From NCBI GenBank assembly GCA_030015575.1, contig CM057338.1, positions 631,462,189-631,526,188 on the forward strand: a stretch of 64,000 bases of DNA. The letters are read 5' to 3'. Below are positions 10,222-22,689 of this stretch, one piece after another; within the stretch, counting starts at the first letter, position 1; every line of letters starts with the position of its first letter. A model generated the notes under the pieces. That model made no database searches and was not told the DNA's origin. It worked only from the letters and a program-made list of their open reading frames with translations. The translations under genes and the position numbers were made by a program. Source of the DNA: Agapanthus africanus. Taxonomy: Eukaryota > Streptophyta > Magnoliopsida > Asparagales > Amaryllidaceae.

Positions 10222-11618
10222 CATTTATAAATGAACCCCTCCACAATTGCTAATTTGCACATTTGCAAATTAGCCCCTCCATCGCCATGAAGGAGCAAAG
10301 GAAAACTGGCCGGAACGGAATGCAAACTGGCAACTTCAGAAAACTGATCCCGTAATAAATTACAGGAAAACCCCACGACTGTATATGCATACCCGCATTT
10401 GTATTCCCACTGAATACAAATGCAATGAAACAAAATCTACACTGTACAATACTAGGATCCGGCTTAAACCAAAACCCGCTAGTATTATCCGTCCGATCAT
10501 GATCCGTGCAATACCGCACGTATCTGATCGAACCCTGCCATATCTCCATACGTCCTCTACAGCGTTTCGCCCGAAACTTGAGAAAACGGTCTGTGGGGGA
10601 CTCTAAAGACTCGCCAATACTTTGGCTGTGGATTTAACCACTAGCACGTCAGAGGTATTAGCCATACGTGACGGGCTACCAGGTATTGACCAAAAGGGAC
10701 GTCGATGAGCGAACTCATCCTGACACCCTACTGAGCCTGTCAGTGACAATATCCGTACAGTCCGGTCCGTTTGTCTATGAGCATCGCATGGCGGGCCTAG
10801 GGGGTTGGTAAAAGTCAGACCCTCAAAAGCGGTACAAGTCGTGTCGGAGTGTAGCCCAGAACACACTGAGATACTACTGGAATACCTACCAGCAAGGACT
10901 TCGTGTAATGGCTCTCCTAGACACAGCGTGACCTCACCCCCAATACCGGGAGAGACGAACCCCTGCAGATCTGCTCACTGCCTCCATGTGGCTCGGGACT
11001 GAACCCAACTAAAACCTGTTTGCACGACTCCTTTGAGCCGTGGTAGGGTAGTAATCCAAGTACAGTGGGAACTCACACGAGACAAATGACGATCTCAGGT
11101 CGATGAACTAACCTGTACACATGTCACCAGGGAACTGCTATCTGACGTCAGGTATAAGACCAACTAGCATGTTCCCGGCGAGTCCTGTCCGGTGTACTCA
11201 TAACCCAATGAGCACCTGTATACATCTTAAGTGAACCAACTGACACCAGTGGCTTGTGAGACCGGCCACCGCCCCTCGTCGGGGTCTCTACTGTATACAC
11301 TAGTATACTCTGGAGTATCGATGCCCTGTCTCGAAACTCCCACGACTAGGGACCTTTTAAGGATGTGCTTATAAACCCCAGCTCTCATGTATATGATCGC
11401 CCTCATACTGCTGGTAGTCAAGCAAGAATCCTAGGGGCTCTATCAACGTGCAATAGTGGCCTATAAGGTCACCTAAAGCAGTACACGATGATAAAGATAA
11501 ACCAGATAGCATACTATCATCTCGAGTAAGACTGTCCTACCGGCTTAGGTCCTCCCTCAATCATTGCAATTACGTGCCTGTGATCCAATAATTGACTCTC
11601 AGGGCACCATCTCCAACA
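10222..11618 (-). repeat. AngA: minus-strand Angela-like LTR, 5' part
   Basis: Read on the minus strand, an LTR starts TGTTGGAGATGGTGCCCTGA at 11618 and runs leftwards. It shares with the other LTRs the block around CAGGGCATCGATACTCC, the TTAGAGTCCC region, and the GGTTTAAGCC stretch. No polypurine tract precedes the start, so it is a 5' LTR or a solo LTR. If the start is right, the element's TSD on the plus strand would be CAAAT (11619-11623), with a partner left of the window. Confidence 0.8.
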
Positions 11619-11979
11619 CAAATGGGGGTGAGTTGCCAACTCGTGAGTAGAAAACATCATTGAGCAGAAATCGTATGTATGACTCAATCCTAGGTCAATA
11701 CGATCAGTAAAAATATATCCTCAATATGATAAGTTCTGAAGCATGATAAGGTGGCAAGGGTAAACATCTATACAAAAGTGTAATACCTAGTGCTCGTGTC
11801 AGTGCCTCAGGTAGTAACAAATCATAAATATGAGATATGAATGCATGAAAACAGAATACATGTAAATGAGAAACTATTTTCATATCTCAGTGAGATTTAT
11901 GTATATAAAATCAAGATATCATCAATGAAATCAACATAAAACAGTGTCAAGCATCGACACAAAATATAAATATATCTCG
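11619..11979. other. Unassigned sequence between AngA and AngC
   Basis: 361 bases, AT-rich, with no coding frame or recognised repeat. Removing AngC joins it to 45264 onward, so it is the left part of the AngC target sequence. Confidence 0.6.
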
Positions 11980-12318
11980 TGTTGGATATATGTATGCCCT
12001 AGAGGCCATTATATGATAGTGGATGTATTTATACATGTATATATGTATATATTCGGTGTACATTCTTACTCGACATGATAGTATGCTATCTGGTTCTTCT
12101 TTATCTGACATGTTGATTTGATCATGCTTTTATTCATTCACACATGTTGATAAAGCCCTGAGGATATAGGCTTGACTACTGTGATTATGATGGAGATCAT
12201 ACTAGTGGGACATCTGTAGTTTATAAGCATATCCTGAAATATCCCTAGTCGTAGGTATATCGAGATGGGGCATCGATATACCAGAGTAGACTAGCGTATA
12301 CAATACTAGACCCATATG
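11980..12318 (+). repeat. AngC 5' LTR, first part
   Basis: The first 339 bp of the LTR, interrupted by AngD after CCCATATG. The uninterrupted 3' LTR reads straight through the same point near 43511-43521. Confidence 0.92.
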
Positions 12319-14519
12319 TGTTAGTTATATGTATGCCCTAGAGGCCATTACTATACATAGGATGTATATTGTAGTGGATGCTGGGACATATATAGGGAGG
12401 ACTTTCTTGCTCGACATGATAGTATGCTATCTGGTTGATCTTTACCTTAACGTGTACACTGATTGTCTCCCTGTTACATGTTGGTAAAGCCCTTAGGATC
12501 TGTACTTGACTACCTGGACTATGATGCGGATCATACTAGTGGGGACATGGTAGTCCATAAGTACATCCTTCAAAGTCCCTAGTCGTGGGTGTATCGAGAC
12601 GGGGCATCGATATACCAGAGTAGACTAGCGTATACCTTCTCGACCCATACAGATGGGCGATGGATGATCCCATATCCATTGGTGTTTGACATCGGAGATG
12701 ATATACGGGTGCTCAGTGGAGACTGGGTACACTGGACGGACTCGCCGAGAACTCTCAGATGGTATTATACCTCACGTCAGATGGCAGTTCTCTGGTGACA
12801 CTGGTACAGTGTAGTCTGTTGACCCGAGATCGTCATAGAGTCTTGTGTGGTTCCCACTGTGCTTTGATTTCCATCTTACCACATCCAAGAGGGCGTGCAA
12901 AACGGTGGTTTTTGGGTACAGTCTCGAGTCACATGGAGGCAATGAGCGATAGGAGGGGATTCGTCTCTCCCGGTATAGGGAGTTGATGTTGCGCTGTGTT
13001 CGATTGGCTATAACAGGAAATCCCTGGCCAGGGTTGCTGAGATTTACTGGTAAGTGTTACCAGTAGTTTCTCGAATTGTTATAGACCTCATATCGACACG
13101 ACTTATCGAACTATTGGGGTCTGACGTTTACCACCCCTAGGCGAGATACACGACATATCAGACGATCAGACCGGACTGTACGGTAGTGTTACTGGTTGGA
13201 TTCAATGGAGTGTGAGCGGGCTTGCTCGTCGATCTTCAGATCGCTCAATACACGGGTGTCCGTTACATTTAGCAGACCACTTGCGGCTTGTGGGTGTTTG
13301 ATATGATCATCACCTGCTGCCGGCGTATTGACGAGTCTTTAGAGTCCTACACAGAGGTTTCCTGGCTCAAGCGAAACGAAATAGGAGCGCATATGAGATA
13401 TGTGCGGGACCGAGAATAATGCGTGTATGTGATACCGTATTCTATTCTCGCGATGAATGTATCGAATGGTTGTATGCGATATAACCTAGTTATCGAATCA
13501 AGTATTGATTCGATAAGCCGATACATTGAATACTAGTCGGTTGTGTGAATCAAGTGTTGATTTAATGATTTAATGCATAACTATATATTTGATATATTAC
13601 TTTGCACTAACTAGTATTGGTTCACTTTAAACGGATTTTCTAACTTGGTTTGTGCACATTGTATATGTGATATACTTTTGTACACATGATTGTATCATGT
13701 TTGATGATGCATTCTTTTTGATTAAGTGTAAAGAATTAAACCATGGTTAAGTTGGAAATTAGGGTTTTGTTTTATCCATTATTTATTCATTTATTTATTT
13801 TGGAAAAATATTAAGCATAAAGAAATGAAATGGTGGCTAATTTTGGACTTGCATGTTGAAGCTTCATGAAGCTTTGACTTAGTCACCATTTTGTCTCATG
13901 CTTAACCCTAACCACTCCACTCAACCCTAGTTGATTCTCTACACTTCACCATGGTTAGATTATGATAAGCATTCCTTTTATTTTCTATTTTGAAAATAAC
14001 TTATCATAACAATATTCATCTTCTTCATCTTCTTCTTCAATGAAGAAAGCTTCACTTCATCAATGGTGGATTGATGAAATGAGTGAGAAATCCAATTCTA
14101 AAGTGAACCCACTTCCTATTTCTTCATCCTCTACCTCTTGCCAAGTAGTAGAGTGTGTTTTCTTCACAAGTTTCATCACTTGGTGAAGTTGGAGCTTGAT
14201 CTAGCGATGCCTCGACGTAGATCATCTTCGGCACGAAGCCGACGACCTTGCCCGCTCTTTCTCCGATGAAGCCGACGCTAGAGCCCGGATTTTGATTTGG
14301 ACAGCGGAGATGACTTCATCACAGAGCCGTGGAGGTGGAGGACCGGATCTACAAAGGTTGTATTTCCGTATTCTTGTAGTTAAGTGTTAACTAGTTTATT
14401 GTTTTTCGCCTAGACATCTAGCCAACGATCCATTCTAGGGTTTCTCGGTACCGTTTAAATTTCAAATTGGCATGGTTGATGCCTTGTGAGACCTCATTAG
14501 GGTGCCTAGGAACCCTACA
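12319..14519 (+). repeat. AngD 5' LTR
   Basis: 2201 bp, starts TGTTAGTTATATGTATGCCC and ends AACCCTACA. It carries several copies of a near-palindromic TATGNGATA motif in the region 13380-13690. Confidence 0.95.
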
Positions 14520-14520
14520 G

Positions 14521-14532
14521 TGGTATCAGAGC
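14521..14532 (+). other. AngD primer-binding site (tRNA-iMet)
   Basis: TGGTATCAGAGC lies one base after the LTR. Confidence 0.95.
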
Positions 14533-15037
14533 CTAGCTAGAGCCTTAGGCGAAGTCTAGACGACGTTTGAATCCCGATCGAACCCGAAACCCCATTTTTC
14601 CCATGCTCTCTGTACTTTTTTCAAAACAGTGCATTTTTCAACATTAAAAATATGCAGAAAATTAAGCAGGGTATTATATGAATTACTGTGAAATACGGGG
14701 GCCTAATTCAATTAAACCACCGCGGAACCGCGGCACGTGCTTGGTATGTGCGGCGGTTCCGCGGCCTTATGGTCTCCTCTTGCGTTGACTTTTGCACAGT
14801 AATTCATATTTTACGGTGATGAGTTCTCTGGGTATTTTTAATATTTATTCAAGAGTTGAATAATCTGGGAAGTTTTGGAGCTTCGATGATTCGATCGGGT
14901 TTATCAGACTTTGTCTATTTGGCTTCCCGGATAATTTTTGAATATGTTAAAAAGTTCGACCGGATATAAATACCCAATTTTTCCCCTGTCGGGAAATTTC
15001 CAAGTGTTGGATTTTTCCGTAGTTTAACGATGTTCTA

Positions 15038-15201
15038 AGTAGTGCAAGTAACGCGATGGTCCCTCTAGAAGACAACAAACCTTAACTCGATTATGTGACC
15101 GTCTTGAACTGCCCTTTGAACCTTCGGGTTTGGGGCAGTACGGCGTGCCACATGTGAGGCGTTGGCTTGACCCTTCTACGGCTGGACCGTTGGTACTGAG
15201 G
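15038..15201 (+). other. 164-nt conserved leader block
   Basis: Identical base for base to 63017-63180 in AngH and two bases different from 30930-31093 in AngE, while flanking leader sequence has diverged visibly. AngC has a clearly diverged version near 24950-25100; AngB and AngG lack it. The minus-strand frame through it is a by-product of conservation, not a supported gene. A structured RNA or recent exchange between elements would explain it. Confidence 0.6.
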
Positions 15202-16628
15202 CACGAACTGAATGTTTTCAGACTTATTTCATGCATCGGGAAAACTTGGGTGTTCGATTGTTCGATCGGAAAGTTTAACATTTTCTATTTATCCGGAATG
15301 TGATACAACAATTGGAATTCACAAAGAGTTATGAGATAACTGAATGAATGTTATAAACATAGCAATTTAGTCTCACTTGATCGGTTGCCACAGAATTTTG
15401 ATGTGATCAAATGTCCGTCGCAATCATGTAGCGTACGCGGATACTCGCCGAGTAAACTTAATAGACAGCCTCGCCCCATAGCCCCGACCAAGTGACTGTA
15501 GGAGAACCCCGTCGCCGAAAGCATCCGTTCGGGTGCTCGTGGTAGCGGTGTTCCGCCTTGGTGCACTTCGTCGACGGTATCAGGGGTGCGGCCGCCTACT
15601 AAAGTTTGCGACGAGCATTCGATCAAGATGTCGGGAATCTTGTTGAATTGCCCGACTTGATATTGAAAAGTGTTTTCGATTTTGAGACTAAAATGCGGGG
15701 TTTATAAATGTTAGGCATGCGATGTCTAAGTAATTCATTTGGTCAGGCATGCGATGTCTGAGGTGGTTGCGGATTCCAACTGTTGTAGTTTTACACTTTC
15801 TTTTCTGTGACCGTAAGTGTAATATGTGATATCGCCGGTTTCGTTGCTATATGTCAACGACAATTGGGATGCGCATATTTACTTACGTTGATGACATGTG
15901 ATGTTATGTGTTGCTGGATATGTTATATTGGATCGTCGTGTTTGAATAGCCGGGGGTTTTTATGTGAGATGAGTGTTTTTCATTTTCATTCATGTAAAAA
16001 CTTGTATGTAATATTCTTTTATTGGGGCACTTCCAGGTTGCGGAAGATGTCACCCTTTGTATATTATTTACTTTTCCGCACTAGGATAGACCCAAGGAGG
16101 GGAGCACAAGTAACCGGGTTCTGGAGTCCAGTAGGAGACCAACTCGAGGTGTCGAGTCCGGGTCTCCTAACTCTAGAATTGGTAGGGTTGCTTGCCGCTC
16201 TCGTAGGGGTCTAGGGGTGTGGGTTTGGCTATTCATCGCGACCGTGGAATCCGTGTTTTATACTGGCTCGTATTGAAAACACGGACGTCCTAGTATATCC
16301 AATATTTCATATGTTTCTTCTGCTGCGATATCTGTGATGTGATCATGTGATGTTCTGTGATGGATACTGTATATAGTATATATGATATATTATATAGACG
16401 TTACTTATGTTTTACACCCGGCTAGCCCTGCCCCGCTCTATCGTTAGTTACCTAACCTAACGGTGCACGAGGGGACATCGAGGCGAATGCGGATGGCATA
16501 AGTGTACGTCGTATTTATCTGTGATGTTTAGGTACTTAAATGATGGGACTTCATTAATGTGATTAATGAAATAAAAAGAAACCTAAGATGTTGTAGAATC
16601 GAATTTCAAAATAAAACAGGTAGCTACA

Positions 16629-16870
16629 GTTCTTGCTTTGCACAGAGGTATATGTGATATATCCTGCACCTTATTCGATGAGGAAAGGACCGAGATCCCT
16701 TCACCGGGAGTGACTCCTTTAGCAATAACTGGCAGATGCTACACACTCGGTTTGTCTTTTGATTGCTTTTAAGAGTTCTGCTTTGCACAGTGATATATAT
16801 GATATATCCCGCACCTTATTCGATGAGGAAAGGACCGACGATCCCTTCACCGGGAGTGACTCCTTTAGCA
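16629..16870 (+). repeat. Tandem duplication in AngD leader
   Basis: Two imperfect copies of about 97 bp (16629-16727 and 16775-16870), each running from TTGCTTTGCACAG or a close variant through GGGAGTGACTCCTTTAGCAA. The same duplication is in AngE (34386-34484 and 34531-34628), so it predates both insertions. Confidence 0.75.
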
Positions 16871-16984
16871 AAACTAGAAAAGCCTCAAAAGCACTCCATT
16901 TTTAAAATCATTTGATTCTACAACGATATCAAGTTCATTACGCAATAGGTTTTCAGAAAAACCTGTCGTAGCCCTCCGTCATTT

Positions 16985-17222
16985 CAGATATGTACTAGTT
17001 AGTATTCGTGCTGCGGTAGTTTGGCATTCGTCAAGGCGTAGTGTACGGTAGCTAACTAGTATTTATCTGCTTGAGCATATGATGCGATTGGATTAGGGTA
17101 TTCGTACGGCGTTGTTTGGCATTCGTCAAGGGTCGTGCGGGTGGGTTTAATTCAATCAAGAAATGTACGGGTTGAACTTGACTAGTGGACTATGGGTTGT
17201 TTGGCATTCGTCAAGGTCATAG
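16985..17222 (+). other. Three-stem-loop RNA module, AngD leader
   Basis: Outer helix AGATA...CTAGTTAG with CTAACTAG...TATCT. Stem-loops are at about 17010-17042, 17103-17139 and 17190-17222. The shared loop is TTTGGCATTCGTCAAGG in all three, unlike the loop of any other element in the window. Confidence 0.6.
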
Positions 17223-17701
17223 AACACTAGGGGCAAAATATTATCGGGAATTTCAAGTGTTGAAATTTGCAATGAGATTGCATACCTTCTATGAGATAGT
17301 TGGATCCCGATACCCGCTGCGAGTAATTGTTACTCCTGGGAGAGTTTTACACATTACAATTAGCCGATCAAGTAGGTGTCTAGAAAGGTGTCAACGAGGT
17401 TACGCCTCTGGGAAAACGAGGTTTACATTAATTAGGTTCGTGCGAAAGCACGGGGGACCTCCCTCAAAGTACCGACACTGGCCTGCCTGAAAGATTGAAG
17501 AACTTGTAGTGTGTAATCAATCCCGGCTGGTCTTTCCTTTTAGGGTTTGAAGGAAGATTTGATAAAAAGCAGTGGGAGCCATCCTGATTAGATAAAATAA
17601 TAACCAATCTATTTTTGACAGAGCGCACGCTGAGTGTTTTCTTCTCTCTCTCTCCAGGTAGCGACCATATCACGCCTTAATCAAGATAATAATACGGATT
17701 A

Positions 17702-20450
17702 TTGACCGAACCCGCTTGTTATACTGAGCTGGGGAACGTTGGTCCCGCTCCAACTTATAATTGTTATAAGACAGAGCAGGAAATTGGGGAATACCAGATT
17801 TCGCGTGCCGCCCAAACGAAGAGAGTGCATGCTGATGCATCATCTTCGGGTGTGTTCATTACAGAGAACTGTTTCTCAATATCCTTTACGTCCTGGGTAT
17901 GTGATACCAGATCAGGATCCCAGATATGTAATCAGTTACATAGGGCTACAGAAAGGTAGAGAACTGAGAACGGGTGATAAGTTTCATGAGGCAGAAAACG
18001 GGGCAAGAGTTGCAGCCAAGTCTGTTGGTCACTGTCACCCTGTATTACCAATACATTGATTCTGAACGAATGTTATTAGATACCGAACCTGATATACAAA
18101 ATCATATCAGTCTCTTTATTAGTAAAGAAAGGATATAATTCTGTATTGTTAGATAATGTTTTGAACATTTCCTATATCAAAAGTTGATCAGTTCAGGCAC
18201 GTTATCTAAAAGCATTAATGTTCTAAATCAAACTATAGTTCTTAGTATACGGAACACACATAAGAGGAAGAGTTCATAAATGAACGAATCCTTCTTGAGG
18301 CATTGTAGACTAGATCATATCAATATGACCCGACTAGCTGAAGTTACATTTAGATGCATATTTAAATCAGTTTGAATTTACATCTTGTGAAACTCGCCAG
18401 TCATGTCACAAAGATAAGATGACCACAGCTCTGTTTATTGGAAACAGAGAAAGAGTTAGTGAACTCTTGGGATGATACATGTTGATGTATGTAAGATCCC
18501 CTGTCTACACATGCCAGGACTGGTTCTTTATACTTCATTACGTTCTCTGATGATCTTTTAGATTCAGACATATGTTCTTGTTGAAACATAAGTCCGAACC
18601 TTTTGAGATATTCACAGAATATAAGTTAGAAGTAGCGAACCAAATGAGGGTATAAGTATTAAGTCCTTTAATGCGATCAAGGAGGAGAATACTTGAGCAC
18701 GGAATTCCTGGACTATTCTAAAGGAGAATGAGATTCTCTCTCAGCATTACTCCTCCGTATACACCATAGCACGATGGTATATCGGGGCAGAGCAATCACA
18801 CCCTATATGATAAGGTGTGCTCTATGATGAGTACAAATGAGTTACCTATTTCCTTTTGGGAGTTATGCACTTGAGAAGCTGCATACCTATTGAATTGGGT
18901 TTGAATCAAATCAGTGCCTACCACTTCATATGTGATATGGAAAGGGAAGAGCCCATGTCTTGAGCTAGTTAGGATTTGGGGTTGTCCGGCCTATGTCTAA
19001 AAAGCAAAATTCGGACAAGCTCGAGGCAAGGTCTGTAATGTAGAACTGGAAAGGTTCCAGCTATACAAACTACAGCAGATGATTTGGTAGAACCAAAGGA
19101 TTCAGTAGATTCCAACGAACTTCAGCCTCTCCGCCGATCTAGTAGGGTTCCTTACCCACCTGAGAGATACTTCGGTTCCTCTATGACAGTGGGAGCGAGG
19201 ATTGCATCATGAGATGGTGACCTAACTAGCTTCGAGCTGGCCATCAGGAGTGGGACTCTGTAAGAATGGCTGGATGCTTAGCGATCTGAGATGGAATCCT
19301 TATACACCAACAAAGTATGGACTTTAGTTGCTATATCTGAAGGGTTAAATTCCCATCAGGAGCAAGTATATCTTGAGAAGATTACTTGGTGTAGATGGAA
19401 AAGTTGAGACTTTCAAAGCTAGACTTGTTAAAGCTTTTCGTCATCGACCAGGCGTGGATAATGATGAAACCTTTTCAAGTATTTATGCTTAAGTCCATCC
19501 AGATCCTCCTTACCACGTCTACATACCATGACTACGATATCTGGTGGTTGGGTGTCATGACTGCTTTTCTAAATGATGTTTTAGAAGAGTGCGTCTATAA
19601 GTACACAGCCAGAGGGCTTCGTAGACAGTGGGAGCAGCGGAAACGTGTGCAAGATGCTTTATAGGATAAAGCAGGCATCGCGGAGTTGGAACATCTGTTT
19701 TGATGAATTAGTCAAAGAGTTTGACATCATCAAAATGGTAGATGAACCTTGTATGAACAAAAAGGTAGTAGGGAGTATGGTGATGATCCTCGTAGAGTAC
19801 GTGGATGACATACTCTTGATGGGGAAGGAGTTTCCTATGCTACGCTCGGTCAATCTCCGCTTATCACCATAATTCTCCATATAGGATCAAAGTGATACCT
19901 CCTAAATCCTGGATTTTGGATCTATGAGATAGATCTAAATGGATGTTAGGATACTCACTAGCTGTAGTGAGATGGTATCAATCGACCCTGGGGAGAATCA
20001 CTGGAATGGTTCCAGGGTGATAAAGATGACTGAATGTCAGTCACAGGCATTGTCTTTACCCTCAGTAAAGGGACGGTATGTTGGAAGAGTTCCAAACAAG
20101 ATACCGTGACACACTAGACGATAAAGGCTGGATACATCGCTACTCAAGATGCTACCAAAGAGGCTGTTTGGGTGTATATTGGTTCATGAGATGAACTATG
20201 TTCCTCCCATTGTGTGACAATGGAGTTGTGGCTTATGCCAAGGAACGTCCGTCCCATCAGTGATCCAGACATATTCTAAGGCAGTGTCACCTGATCATGG
20301 AGATGGTTGATCTCCAGGGGATCGAGGTTAGGAGAGTAGACTCAGAAGACAACACAGCGGATCCACTCACAAAGGCCTGTTCCTAAAGAGAGACTTTTAT
20401 GGGATGGTTGAGTATGAGATACTACAACCTCTGCTATCAGATGGCCCTAG
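17702..20450 (+). pseudogene. AngD gag-pol remnant
   Basis: Degenerate copia polyprotein. Gag is reduced to a few codons joined directly to the stretch before the protease, and WVCDTRSGSQIC at about 17896-17931 is a ruined WVLDTGSGSHIC. Integrase and RT homology continues to RNase H but jumps frame repeatedly and has many stops. The longest RT pieces are 19395-19664 and 19645-19872, with YVDD still present at 19798-19809. A deletion follows YVDD. The lesions match those of AngE. No protein product is expected. Confidence 0.85.
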
Positions 20451-20464
20451 TGCAAGTGGGAGAT
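20450..20464 (+). other. AngD polypurine tract
   Basis: GTGCAAGTGGGAGAT directly before the 3' LTR. It is kept intact although pol is ruined, which fits continued use of cis signals. Confidence 0.85.
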
Positions 20465-22684
20465 TGTTAGTTATATGTATGCCCTAGAGGCCATTACTAT
20501 ACATAGGATGTATAATGTAGTGGATGCTGGGACATATATAGGGTGGACTTTCTTGCTCGACATGATAGTATGCTATCTGGTTGATCTTTACCTTAACGTG
20601 TACACTGATTGTCTCCCTGTTACATGTTGGTAAAGCCCTTAGGATCTGTACTTGACTACCTGGACTATGATGCGGATCATACTAGTGGGGACATGGTAGT
20701 CCATAAGTACATCCTTCAAAGTCCCTAGTCGTGGGTGTATCGAGACGGGGCATCGATATACCAGAGTAGACTAGCGTATACCTTCTCGACCCATACAGAT
20801 GGGCGATGGATGATCCCATATCCATCGGTGTTTGACATCGGAGATGATATACGGGTGCTCAGTGGAGACTGGGTACACTGGACGGACTCGCCGAGAACTC
20901 CCAGATGGTATTATACCTCACGTCAGATGGCAGTTCTCTGGTGACACTGGTACAGAGTAGTCTGTTGACCCGAGATCGTCATAGAGTCTTGTGTGGTTCC
21001 CACTGTGCTTTGATTTCCATCTTACCACGTCCAAGAGGGTGTGAAAAACGGTGGTTATTGGGTACAGTCCCGAGTCACATGGAGGCAATGAGCGATAGGA
21101 GGTGATTCGTCTCTCCCGGTATAGGGACTTGATGTTGCACTGTGTTCGATTGGCTATAACAGGAAATCCCTGGCCAGGGTTGCTGAGATTTACTGGTAAG
21201 TGTTACCAGTAGTTTCTCGAATTGTTATAGACCTCATATCGACACGACTTATCGAACTATTGGGGTCTGACGTTTACCACCCCTAGGCGAGATATGCGAC
21301 ATATCAGACGATCAGACTGGACTGTACGGTAGTGTTACTGGTTGGATTCACTGGAGTGTGAGCGGGCTTGCTTGTCGATCTTCAGATCGCTCAATACCCG
21401 GGTGGCCGTTACGTTTAGCAGACCGCTTGCGGCTTGTGGGTGTTTGATATGATCATCACCTGCTGCCGGCGTATTGACGAGTCTTTAGAGTCCTACACAG
21501 AGGTTTCCTGGCTCAAGCGAAACGAAATAGGAGAGCATATGAGATATGTGCGGGACCGAGAATAATGCGTGTATGTGATACCGTATTCTATTCTCGCGAT
21601 GAATGTATCGAATGGTTGTATGCGATATAACCTAGTTATCGAATCAAGTATTGATTCGATAAGCCGATACATTGAATACTAGTCGGTTGTGTGCGACATG
21701 ACCGAATCATTGAATCAAGTGTTGATTTAATGATTTAATGCATAATTATATATTTGATATATTACTTTGCACTAACTAGTATTGGTTCACTTTAAACGGA
21801 TTTTCTCACTTGGTTTGTGCACATTGTATATGTGATATACTTTTGTACACATGATTGTATCATGTTTGATGATGCATTCTTTTTGGTTAAGTGTAAAGAA
21901 TTAAACCATGGTTAAGTTGGAAATTAGGGTTTTGTTTTATCCATTATTTATTCATTTATTTATTTTGGAAAAATATTAAGCATAAAGAAATGAAATGGTG
22001 GCTAATTTTGGACTTGCATGTTGAAGCTTCATGAAGCTTTGACTTAGTCACCATTTTGTCTCATGCTTAACCCTAACCACTCCACTCAACCCTAGTTGAT
22101 TCTCTACACTTCACCATGGTTAGATTATGATAAGCATTCCTTTTATTTTCTATTTTGTAAATAACTTATCATAACAATATTCATCTTCTTCATCTTCTTC
22201 TTCAATGAAGAAAGCTTCACTTCATCAATGGTGGATTGATGAAATGAGTGAGAAATCCAATTCTAAAGTGAACCCACTTCCTATTTCTTCATCCACTACC
22301 TCTTGCCAAGTAGTAGAGTGTGTTTTCTTCACAAGTTTCATCACTTGGTGAAGTTGGAGCTTGATCTAGCGATGCCTCGACGTAGATCATCTTCGGCACG
22401 AAGCCGACGACCTTGCCCGCTCTTTCTCCGATGAAGCCGACGCTAGAGCCCGGATTTTGATTTAGACAGCGGAGATGACTTCATCACGGAGCCGTGGAGG
22501 TGGAGGACCGAATCTACAAAGGTTGTATTTCCGTATTCTTGTAGTTAAGTGTTAACTAGTTTATTGTTTTTCACCTAGACATCTAGCCAAAGATCCGTTC
22601 TAGGGTTTCTCGGCACCGTTTAAATTTCAAATTGGCATGGTTGATGCCTTGTGAGACCTCATTAGGGTGCCTAGGAACCCTACA
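20465..22684 (+). repeat. AngD 3' LTR
   Basis: 2220 bp, TG...CA. It retains the 19 bp missing from the 5' LTR. Confidence 0.95.
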
Positions 22685-22689
22685 ATATG

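Larger units (their letters stand above)
14520..17701 (+). other. AngD 5' leader
   Basis: About 3.2 kb without a coding frame. It contains the GC hairpin (14719-14764), the 164-nt block identical to AngH (15038-15201), a 280-bp segment absent from AngH and flanked by TTGAT (15382-15661), the TGAATAGCC/GGCTATTCA pair (15943-15951, 16227-16235), a tandem repeat (16629-16870), the three-stem-loop module (16985-17222), and a pyrimidine tract ending CAG at 17655-17657. Confidence 0.75.
12319..22684 (+). mobile_element. AngD: non-autonomous Angela-like element
   Basis: Element of 10.37 kb with direct LTRs (12319-14519, 20465-22684) and TSD ATATG (12314-12318, 22685-22689), inserted in AngC's 5' LTR. 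The LTRs differ at about 35 positions by eye (~1.6 %) plus a 19-bp indel near 13545. The leader is full length, but most of gag is deleted and pol is riddled with frameshifts and stops. The same lesions occur in AngE, so the element was already defective when it moved. Confidence 0.95.

Noticed and set aside
12589-12798. A 69-codon frame starting MYRDGASIYQSRLAYTFSTH, recurring at 20735, 28452, 38494 and 52487
   Set aside because: It recurs because it lies in a conserved part of the LTR; copies keep or lose it with LTR divergence, and nothing suggests translation.
15024-15281. Minus-strand 85-codon frame, similar to one at 62883-63311
   Set aside because: It runs antisense through the 164-nt conserved leader block; conservation covers all codon positions and extends in near-complete identity, so it does not indicate a protein.
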